From JBEIFW01 sp044370695 (GTDB lineage Bacteria; Actinomycetota; Acidimicrobiia; Acidimicrobiales; Ilumatobacteraceae): 14,143 nucleotides of DNA. The position numbers and the translations under genes are program-made. Below, in pieces: positions 6,852-13,232 of the stretch. Every line of letters begins with the position of its first letter. Within the stretch, counting starts at the first letter, position 1. The stretch covers positions 1 to 14,143 of the forward strand of contig JBILVB010000102.1 of NCBI GenBank assembly GCA_044370695.1, in the 5' to 3' direction. Under the pieces are notes generated by a model. The model did no database searches and had not been told where the DNA came from. It saw only the letters and a list, made by a program, of their open reading frames with translations.

Positions 6852-7853
6852 CTACGGCTCCCAGCCCGCGAAGGCGTCGATCATCGCGTGGACGTCGCCG
6901 AGCGGGTACAGGATCGGGCAGGTGGCGCCGTCGCGCAGGTAGTCGGCCACCTTCGCCCGCGCCTCGGCCGGCGTCCCTGAGGCCGTCAGCATCTGCACGA
7001 TCTCATCGGGCACCAGCTTGGACGCCGCTTCCACCTGCTCGTGGGTCGCCGGCCAGGTGAGTACCTCCCCCACCTTGTCGAGCAGCGACTGCGGCACGCC
7101 GGAGGCCTTCATGATGTGAGGCTGCTGGCCGAGGTACTGCGTCACCATCAGCCGGGCCATGTCGAGCGCAGTGGCTCGATCCTCGTGGACCGAGCACACG
7201 ACGAGCTGCGGGCGGTCGATGTCGTCGACCGAGCGCCCCGCCTTGGCCGCGCCGGCGGCCAGGTGTTCCATGGCGACCCGGTTGTAGTCGGGTGACACCA
7301 GGTAGTTCAGCACCACCCCGTCGCAGATCTCCCCGGCCAGCTCCATCATCTGCATACCCGTCGCACCGAGGTAGATCGGCACGTCCTTGGGTCGGCGCTC
7401 CTGGTAGACGTAGTCGAGCTCGACGCCGTCGAGGTGCACGAACTCGCCGTGCATGGTCACGGTCTCGTTGTGCAGCAACGCCCGGACCGCAGTGACGATC
7501 TCCCGCATCGCCCGCAGCGGCTTGGCTCGGCTGATCCCCACCTTGGCGGCCAACGGATCCCACCACGCACCGATGCCCAGGATCACCCGGCCCGGCGCCA
7601 GGTCGTCGAGGGTCGAGAAGGTGGCGGCGAGCCGGGCCGGGTTGCGGCTCCAGCAGTCGACCACCCCGGACCCCACCTTGATCCGCTCGGTGACCGACGC
7701 GAACGCCGCGAGCGGCACGGTCGCTTCGCGCACGAGGCGGCTCTCGGCCTGCCACACGGCGTCGAATCCCTTCGCCTCGGCGTACTGGGCGAAGCCCATG
7801 CCCTGACGCACGGTGTGGGCGTCCTGCAGGTACAACGCGACGGGAACGGGCAT
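6852..7853 (-). CDS. LLM-class flavin- or F420-dependent oxidoreductase
   Basis: The 333-residue protein is a luciferase-like (bacterial luciferase family) TIM barrel, closest by eye to the methylenetetrahydromethanopterin reductase-like (Mer-like) actinobacterial F420 group. Landmarks are FAQYAEAKGFDAVWQAES near 21-38, TERIKVGSGVVDCWSRNP at 55-72, RVILGIGAWWDP at 89-100 and VPIYLGATGMQMMELAGEICDGVV in the middle. The last, by family analogy, includes the cofactor phosphate loop. Members are either F420-dependent reductases/dehydrogenases or FMN monooxygenases, and sequence reading does not settle which. The start ATG at 7853 has AAGGAG at good spacing, the strongest ribosome site inside the operon, in a 21-base gap after the amidohydrolase. 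It may reduce a hydroxylated heterocycle or open it oxidatively (inference from neighbours). Confidence 0.85.
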   Translation of the reverse strand: MPVPVALYLQDAHTVRQGMGFAQYAEAKGFDAVWQAESRLVREATVPLAAFASVTERIKVGSGVVDCWSRNPARLAATFSTLDDLAPGRVILGIGAWWDPLAAKVGISRAKPLRAMREIVTAVRALLHNETVTMHGEFVHLDGVELDYVYQERRPKDVPIYLGATGMQMMELAGEICDGVVLNYLVSPDYNRVAMEHLAAGAAKAGRSVDDIDRPQLVVCSVHEDRATALDMARLMVTQYLGQQPHIMKASGVPQSLLDKVGEVLTWPATHEQVEAASKLVPDEIVQMLTASGTPAEARAKVADYLRDGATCPILYPLGDVHAMIDAFAGWEP

Positions 7854-7874
7854 CGGGGACTCCTTCGCAGACGG

Positions 7875-8945
7875 CTACAGCTTCGAGAACAACCGCACGG
7901 CCTGCTCGGCCGCTTTGGCCCGGACCTCGTCGAGGTCGACCCGGGTCGGGCGGCCGTCGGCGACGAGCACCTCGCCGTCGACGACCACCTCGAGGGCGCG
8001 CACCCCCGGACTGAACGCGACGTGCCACGCCGATTCGGCATGGTCGTAGTTCCACGTCACCCGGTCCTGCGCCACCGCGGGGAAGAATCGCTCCGCCCCG
8101 TTCGCCAACCACCCCCAGGGCGTGTCGGGCGAGGCGAGCACGTCGTGCTCTCGCAGGCGCACGTAGGCGAGGCGGAACTCCTCGAGCATGTCGGCGCCGA
8201 TGCCGTCGGTGCCGAGCACCACCGGGTTCGGGCGCGACGTCGGCCGTGCGTAGCCGACGCCGTTGTTCATGTTCGACCGCGGGTTGTGGGCGATCGTGCC
8301 GGGAAGGTCCTGACCCAGGTGCACGCAGTGCACGAGCAGCCAGTCGTCGGTCGCCAGGCGCGCGAGCCGTACCCCGGCGTCCCGATCGACGGGTCCCTCA
8401 GCGACGTGGACGTGGACGCCGACCCCGAGGTCGTTCGCCAGGCCCGCGGCGGCCTCGAGCGTCTCGTCGCTGCAGGTGAACGCGGCGTGCACCCCGACCA
8501 TCCCGCGGCCCCCGGCCCGAAGGAACCGTTCGCATTCGGCCAGACCGCGCCGCGCCCCATCGGTCATGCGCCCGGGCGGACCCTCCGCCCCGGTCACGAG
8601 CGTTCCGTCGTCGGCCCAGCGGTCGGTGACGCCGTAGGCCACGTCGAGGCGCACCCCGACCGTCGCGCATGCGTCGGCGATCACCGACAAGCTGCCCTCG
8701 ATGCACGACGGCGACTCGTGGTGGTCGACGATCGCCGTCGTGCCGCACAGCAGTGCTTCGGTGGCGCCGAGCAGCGCGGAGGCACGGAGCATGTCGTGGT
8801 CGAGCGCCACGTCGAGGCGCCACCAGATCTGATCGAGGATCGACAGGAAGTCGGTCGGCTGACGGGGCGGGGCCGGCATCCCGCGCGCGAGGGCCGAGTA
8901 CAGGTGGTGGTGCCCGCAGACCAGGCCGGGGGTGACGGCGCCCAT
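7875..8945 (-). CDS. ssnA: SsnA-type amidohydrolase lacking the N-terminal domain
   Basis: This 356-residue metal-dependent hydrolase resembles SsnA of the selenium/purine clusters of enteric bacteria and clostridia. Shared blocks are PGLVCGHHHLYSALARGM, the FLSILDQIWWRLDVALD helix, GTTAIVDHHESPS, GVHAAFTCSDETL, HVHVAEG, HNPRSNMNNGVG and LGTDGIGADM. The catalytic set is present: His12 and His14 (HxH), His180, His206 and Asp247. SsnA proteins are about 440 residues and begin with a roughly 55-residue beta-domain before the PGL-HxH block. Here the ATG lies five codons before that block and four bases after the stop of the hydroxylase gene. About 165 bases of the same frame upstream give only Arg/Pro-rich shadow sequence, so the domain is not hidden there. 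The C-terminal part is also compact. The likely reaction is deamination or ring hydrolysis of an N-heterocycle; substrate unknown. Confidence 0.8.
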   Translation of the reverse strand: MGAVTPGLVCGHHHLYSALARGMPAPPRQPTDFLSILDQIWWRLDVALDHDMLRASALLGATEALLCGTTAIVDHHESPSCIEGSLSVIADACATVGVRLDVAYGVTDRWADDGTLVTGAEGPPGRMTDGARRGLAECERFLRAGGRGMVGVHAAFTCSDETLEAAAGLANDLGVGVHVHVAEGPVDRDAGVRLARLATDDWLLVHCVHLGQDLPGTIAHNPRSNMNNGVGYARPTSRPNPVVLGTDGIGADMLEEFRLAYVRLREHDVLASPDTPWGWLANGAERFFPAVAQDRVTWNYDHAESAWHVAFSPGVRALEVVVDGEVLVADGRPTRVDLDEVRAKAAEQAVRLFSKL

Positions 8946-8949
8946 CGGG

Positions 8950-11547
8950 TCAGTCGTCGCCGGCGGCGGCCGCAGCCTTCGGCTTGAGCGGCAACGTCGA
9001 GCGCCACCGCCCGTCGGCCTCGTGGAGCGCCGCTGCGACGGCCGGCGCCGTCGGCACGAGACCGATCTCGCCGACCCCCTTGATCCCGTACGGCGAGCGG
9101 GGTTGGGGGACCTCGACGAGTTCCACCTCGATCGGGGGGACGTCCTTGGCCCGCAGGATCCCCAACCCCCGCAACGTCATCGTGGTCGGGAAGCCGGTGT
9201 CGGGATCGTGGGGGAAGTCCTCGGTGAGGGCGTAGCCGAGACCCATGTGCACCGAGCCTTCGATCTGGCCTTCGCACAGCAACGGGTTCACCGCCCGGCC
9301 GACGTCGTGCACGGCCACCACCCGCTCGATCGCCTGGCTGGCCGGGTCCATCACGACGAGCTGCGCGGCGTATCCGAACGCAGCGTGGATCGTCGGATTC
9401 GGATGGTCCGGATCACCGAGCAGCTGGGTCCAGTCCACGACGTGCTCGCCGACATGGTCGACATCGGGGGCGCAGCCGGCGGCCTTGGCCTTCTCGCACG
9501 CCGACCGCACGCTGCCCGCCGCCATCAGGGTGCCGCGGCTGCCCGTCGTCTGGCCGAAGCCGAGCTCCCGGGTGGTGTCGACGATGACGTCGACCCGGGC
9601 CGGATCGAGCCCGAGTTCGTGGCACGCCACCTGCAGGGCCACGGTGTGCACCCCCTGGCCCATCTCGGTCCAGCCATGGCGGACCTCGACCCGACCCGTG
9701 TCGGACCGGAACCGCACGACGGCACGGGTCAGCTCACGAAAGCCGTTGCCAAGCCCCGAATTCTTCAACCCGAGCCCGAGGCCGACCGCCTTGCCGGCCG
9801 CCCGGGCCGCCTCGTACCGGCCCCTGATCGCGTCGAGGCAGGCCTCGGCACCTGCGGCGCCGTCGTCCATGATCTGCCCCGGGCCCCACACCTCTCCGGG
9901 CCGGATCACGTTGCGCTTGCGGATCTCCCAGCCGGAGATGCCCACCCGCTCGGCGAGCCGGTCGAGCACCCCTTCCATTGCGAACTGCGCCTGGTTGGCG
10001 CCGAACCCGCGGAACGCGCCACACACCGGGTTGTTGGTGCGCACCGCCACGTTGCGCACGTCGATGGTCGGCAACCGGTACGGGCCCGACGCATGGCCGG
10101 CGGCCCGTTCGAGCACTTTCATGCCGACGCTGGCGTACGAACCGGAATCGCCGATCCCCCGCACCTTCAGCGCCGTCAGGTGCCCGTCGGCGTCGCAGCC
10201 CGCCCAGTACTCCATGCGGATCGGATGGCGCTTGGCATGGATGCGGAAGCTCTCCTCGCGCGACAGGGTGCACTTGACCGGCCGTCCGAGCAGCCAGGCC
10301 GCCAACGCGGTCTGACCCTGGTTGGACATGTCCTCCTTGCCGCCGAACGCCCCACCGTTGGAGACCAGCTCGACGGTCACGAGGTCCTTCATCACGCCGA
10401 GCGTCGCGGCGATCTGGTCGCGGTCGTCCCAGACACCCTGGCCGCCGGAATAGACGTGGAGGTGCTCGACGGCGCCGTCCTCCCCCACCGTCGGAACGGC
10501 GAGCGTCGACTCGGGCTCGAGGAAGGCATGCTCGATGCGTTGGGTCTGGAACACCTCGTGCACGACGTGCGCGCTGCCGGCGAGGGCGGCGTCCACGTCG
10601 CCCCGGGCGTACTGCGACACGCTGAGCACGTTCGACGTCGTGCCCCACACGGCGGGCTCGGGGTCGTCGATCGCTGCGACCGGGTCGGTCAGCGGTCGAT
10701 GCACGACGTAGTCGACCTCGATCAGCTCGGCGGCGGCCCGCGCGGCGCGCCGGGTGTCGGCGACCACGATCGCGAGCACGTCACCGGCGTAGGAGGTGCG
10801 TTCGCCCTCGCCGATGAACGTGGGCCAGTCCTTGTAGATGATGCCGACCTTGCGCGCTCCCGGCACGTCGGCGGCGGTGAAGACCGCCACCACCCCCGGG
10901 GCGGCAAGGGCACGTTCGGTGTCGATGCGGACGATGTCGGCGCGGGCGTGATCGGTCAGTCGCAACGCGCCGTGGAGCATGCCGGGCACGCGCAGGTCGT
11001 CGACGTAGCCGCGGTCGCCGAGGGCGAGCGCCTCGGCCTCGTACTTCACGCCGCTGCCGCCAACCGTGCCGGCGAGGGCCGTCTCGAACCGCTTGCCCTT
11101 CGCGACCGCCTCGATGGCGTCGAGAATCTTCACGTACCCCGTGCACCGGCACAGGTGGGCGCCGAGATGGCGGGCCATGTCCTCGCGTGCGAGGTCGGCG
11201 CCCTTCCGATCGATCTGGGCCTTGGCCCGCACGACGATCCCGGGGATGCAGAACCCGCACTGCAGCCCGCCGCAGGCCGCGAAGGCCTCGGCGTAACGGG
11301 CCCGTTCGTCGGGGTCGACCCCTTCGAGGGTGACCACCGACTTGCCGGCGACCTTGGCCAGTGGCTGCTGGCAGGACACCACCGCCTTGCCGTCGATGAG
11401 CACGGTGCAACAGCCGCACTGTCCCGAAGGCGAGCAGCCGTCCTTGGGCGAGGTGACGCCGAGTTCCTCGCGCAGGGCCGACAACAGGTGCGGATGGTCG
11501 TCGGCCACCTCGACCGGGGTGCCGTTGACACGGAACGCGGTGCTCAT
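8950..11547 (-). CDS. Fused [2Fe-2S]/molybdopterin hydroxylase, 'selenium-dependent xanthine dehydrogenase' family
   Basis: The 865-residue protein joins two subunits of the xanthine oxidase family. Residues 1-150 hold two [2Fe-2S] clusters: the ferredoxin-like Cys38, Cys44, Cys47 and Cys59, then CGGLQCGFC (92-100) with CRCTGY (133-138). The rest is the molybdenum domain: GDRGYVDDLRVPGMLHGALR, GGAFGGKEDM, NPVCGAFRGFGANQ, EMGQGVHTVALQ and the C-terminal KGVGEIGLVPTAPA with the conserved catalytic Glu. The order and spacing follow the family annotated as Se-dependent xanthine dehydrogenase, where selenium is a labile cofactor ligand and not selenocysteine. No in-frame TGA is involved. There is no FAD domain or separate FAD-subunit gene here, so the electron acceptor is unknown. 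The start ATG at 11547 overlaps the carbamoylase stop as ATGA; the longer open frame upstream is the carbamoylase gene in another frame. Family placement is strong, but a purine substrate is inference. Confidence 0.9.
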   Translation of the reverse strand: MSTAFRVNGTPVEVADDHPHLLSALREELGVTSPKDGCSPSGQCGCCTVLIDGKAVVSCQQPLAKVAGKSVVTLEGVDPDERARYAEAFAACGGLQCGFCIPGIVVRAKAQIDRKGADLAREDMARHLGAHLCRCTGYVKILDAIEAVAKGKRFETALAGTVGGSGVKYEAEALALGDRGYVDDLRVPGMLHGALRLTDHARADIVRIDTERALAAPGVVAVFTAADVPGARKVGIIYKDWPTFIGEGERTSYAGDVLAIVVADTRRAARAAAELIEVDYVVHRPLTDPVAAIDDPEPAVWGTTSNVLSVSQYARGDVDAALAGSAHVVHEVFQTQRIEHAFLEPESTLAVPTVGEDGAVEHLHVYSGGQGVWDDRDQIAATLGVMKDLVTVELVSNGGAFGGKEDMSNQGQTALAAWLLGRPVKCTLSREESFRIHAKRHPIRMEYWAGCDADGHLTALKVRGIGDSGSYASVGMKVLERAAGHASGPYRLPTIDVRNVAVRTNNPVCGAFRGFGANQAQFAMEGVLDRLAERVGISGWEIRKRNVIRPGEVWGPGQIMDDGAAGAEACLDAIRGRYEAARAAGKAVGLGLGLKNSGLGNGFRELTRAVVRFRSDTGRVEVRHGWTEMGQGVHTVALQVACHELGLDPARVDVIVDTTRELGFGQTTGSRGTLMAAGSVRSACEKAKAAGCAPDVDHVGEHVVDWTQLLGDPDHPNPTIHAAFGYAAQLVVMDPASQAIERVVAVHDVGRAVNPLLCEGQIEGSVHMGLGYALTEDFPHDPDTGFPTTMTLRGLGILRAKDVPPIEVELVEVPQPRSPYGIKGVGEIGLVPTAPAVAAALHEADGRWRSTLPLKPKAAAAAGDD

Positions 11548-12482
11548 GGCAGCTCCACTCCTCGCTGGGCGGTGATGCGGGTGTACACCTCCGGCCGGCG
11601 GTACCGGTCGAAGTCGAACAGCGTGCCCTTGTACTTCTCGCACCAGTCGAGATCGCAGCGGGCCACCACCAGCTCGTCGCCGGTCGAGAACGCCTGGGCA
11701 ACGATCTGGCCCGATGGGGCGATGATGCAGGACTGGCCGAGTGAGTCGACGCCTTCTTCGACCCCGCCCTTGGCGACCCCGACGACCCAGGTGCCGTTCT
11801 GGTAGGCGCCCGACTGCATCACGAGCGCGTTGTGGAACCCCTGGAGGATGTCCTGGCTGGGGTCGGGCACGTAGTGGATCGGCGTGTTGTACCCGCACAG
11901 GATCAACTCGACACCCTGTAGGCCCATCACCCGGTAGCTCTCGGGCCAGCGGCGGTCGTTGCAGATCATCATCCCGACGATCCCGCCGAAGGCCCGCCAG
12001 ACCCCGAAGCCCTCGGGCCCGGGCTCGAAGTAGTAGCGCTCGGCGTGCTGGAACGGGCGATCGGGTTCGTTGTGCTCGTGCCCGGGGATGTGGACCTTGC
12101 GGAACGTGCCGACGATGGAGCCGTCGCGTTCGACGAGGGTCTGCACGTTGTACCGGTGCCGCACACCGTGCTCGTCGGGCTCGGTGAGATGTGCGTACCC
12201 GAGGCAGAACCCGACGCCGAGCCGGCGCGCTTCGTCGAAGAGCGGCTGGGTGTCCGGGTTCGGCATCGAGCGTTCGTAGAAGTGGTCGGCCTCGGTGATG
12301 TCGGCGACGAACCAGCGGGGGAAGAACGTCGTCAGCGCCAACTCGGGGTAGACGACGAGGTCGCATCCGTGCCGAGCGCCGTCGCGCAGCAGGGCGAGCA
12401 GCCGCTCGACGACGTCGGCGCGCGTGTCGCTGCGTTGGACCGGTCCGAGCTGAGCCGCACCGACGGTGACGATCCGAGGCAC
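11544..12482 (-). CDS. N-carbamoyl-D-amino acid hydrolase-type nitrilase-superfamily amidohydrolase
   Basis: The 312-residue enzyme carries the nitrilase triad Glu47 (YPELALTTFFPRW), Lys129 (FRKVHIPGH) and Cys174 (CNDRRWPE). It is collinear with Agrobacterium D-carbamoylase, sharing RPFQH-E-YFEPG, RVMGL-G-E and GYNTP. That enzyme cleaves N-carbamoyl-D-amino acids to the D-amino acid, CO2 and ammonia, so a terminal carbamoyl substrate is likely. The start is GTG at 12482 with AAGGT eight bases upstream. It is first in the six-gene operon, follows an inverted repeat and TTGACA motif, and overlaps the hydroxylase start by 4 bp. No hydantoinase or dihydropyrimidinase gene is nearby, so its carbamoyl substrate may come from the SsnA-type hydrolase or from outside the cell. 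Other carbamoyl or ureido acids are possible substrates. Confidence 0.88.
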   Translation of the reverse strand: MPRIVTVGAAQLGPVQRSDTRADVVERLLALLRDGARHGCDLVVYPELALTTFFPRWFVADITEADHFYERSMPNPDTQPLFDEARRLGVGFCLGYAHLTEPDEHGVRHRYNVQTLVERDGSIVGTFRKVHIPGHEHNEPDRPFQHAERYYFEPGPEGFGVWRAFGGIVGMMICNDRRWPESYRVMGLQGVELILCGYNTPIHYVPDPSQDILQGFHNALVMQSGAYQNGTWVVGVAKGGVEEGVDSLGQSCIIAPSGQIVAQAFSTGDELVVARCDLDWCEKYKGTLFDFDRYRRPEVYTRITAQRGVELP

Positions 12483-12502
12483 GGGCCGACCTTGGTGCCC
12501 CT

Positions 12503-12517
12503 TTTACAGAATGTCAA
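12503..12517. promoter_or_regulatory. Inverted-repeat operator candidate with a -35-like TTGACA
   Basis: TTTACA (12503-12508) and TGTCAA (12512-12517) form an imperfect palindrome around a 3-base centre, 20 bases upstream of the carbamoylase GTG. On the minus strand this reads TTGACA-TTC-TGTAAA. The TTGACA matches a -35 consensus, but 17 bases on there is no -10 (CAAGGT, which overlaps the ribosome site). A repressor-binding site for the six-gene operon is the better reading. It is also the only AT-rich patch in this gap. Confidence 0.45.
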
Positions 12518-12520
12518 GCA

Positions 12521-12538
12521 CGGGCGTGTGAACGCCCG
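12521..12538 (-). terminator. Hairpin terminator candidate after the ABC ATPase gene
   Basis: CGGGCGT (12521-12527) and ACGCCCG (12532-12538) form a perfect 7-bp stem with a 4-base loop, starting four bases after the ATPase stop. On the transcribed strand it is followed by TGCTTGACATT, only a weak T-run. It separates the exporter operon from the catabolic operon. Confidence 0.55.
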
Positions 12539-12542
12539 AGGC

Positions 12543-13232
12543 TCAAGCGTCGAGGTGACCGTCGGTGATGTGGACGACTCGATCGGCGTAGTGGAGGATC
12601 CGCTCGTCGTGGGTGACGACGATCGCTGCGGTGCCCCGGCTCTTCATCTCGTGCCGAATCAGCGCCATGACCTGATCGCCGAGCGCAGTGTCGAGCGCCG
12701 AGGTCGGCTCGTCGAACAGCACGAGCGTGGGTTCGTTCATGAGCGCCCGCCCGATCGCGACACGCTGGCGCTGGCCCCCCGACAGCTGGGAGGGCAGGTT
12801 GCCCGCCCGGTCCGTCAGGTCGAGCTCGCCGAGAAGCTGGTCCGCACGGCGGCGGGCCGCCGCTCCGGTGCGGCGGCCCATCTCGTCGACGACGAGGAGA
12901 TTCTCCCGGGCGGTGAGGAACGGGATCAGGTTCACCGACTGGAACACGAAACCGACCGTGGTCCGGCGGAACTCGGTGAGCTGCTTGGCGGAGTACCCGG
13001 TGATGTCACGGCCGCCGACGACCACCTGGCCCGACGTGGGCGACAGGATCCCGCCGGCGATCGTGCACAGGGTGGTCTTCCCCGAGCCCGAGGGGCCGAC
13101 CAGGGCGACGATCTCGTCGGCGCCGACCGTGAGCGTGGCGTGGTCGAGCGCGACGACCTCGCTGTCCCCCATCGGGTACACCTTGCGGACCGCCGTCATC
13201 TGCAGCGCAGGGATCGGGTCGGGGTGGGTCAC
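12543..13232 (-). CDS. ABC exporter ATP-binding protein (MacB/LolD/DevA type)
   Basis: The 229-residue nucleotide-binding subunit is complete. It has Walker A GPSGSGKTT (46-54), Q-loop Gln98, ABC signature LSGGQ (140-144), Walker B LVLFDEP (160-166) and H-loop His198 (VTHD). The short form with FRRTTVGFVFQSVNLIPFLTA and a HYADRVVHITDG end fits ATPases that pair with FtsX/MacB-type permeases, close to DevA/HrtA. It would power mechanotransmission by the adjacent permease at the inner membrane rather than classical import. The start is GTG at 13232, overlapping the permease stop as GTGA. An internal ATG at codon 12 is a weaker alternative. Substrate cannot be told: peptides, lipids, haem or drugs are all handled by relatives. 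Confidence 0.9.
   Translation of the reverse strand: MTHPDPIPALQMTAVRKVYPMGDSEVVALDHATLTVGADEIVALVGPSGSGKTTLCTIAGGILSPTSGQVVVGGRDITGYSAKQLTEFRRTTVGFVFQSVNLIPFLTARENLLVVDEMGRRTGAAARRRADQLLGELDLTDRAGNLPSQLSGGQRQRVAIGRALMNEPTLVLFDEPTSALDTALGDQVMALIRHEMKSRGTAAIVVTHDERILHYADRVVHITDGHLDA

Noticed and set aside
8950..11547. Selenocysteine in the 'selenium-dependent' hydroxylase
   Set aside because: No in-frame TGA occurs before the end. In this family selenium is a labile cofactor ligand, so a SECIS element is not expected.
8932..11805. 957-residue open frame on the plus strand
   Set aside because: It is a His/Arg/Gly-rich shadow of the Mo hydroxylase, whose cluster and molybdenum motifs are all on the minus strand.
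11548..12366. N-terminal extension of the Mo hydroxylase giving a 1138-residue protein
   Set aside because: The added part is an Arg-rich frame inside the carbamoylase gene; the [2Fe-2S] domain starts normally at the ATG at 11547.
12503..12517. Full sigma-70-type promoter for the carbamoylase operon
   Set aside because: TTGACA is present but no -10 hexamer occurs at 16-18 bases; the position is taken by the ribosome site. Kept only as an operator candidate.
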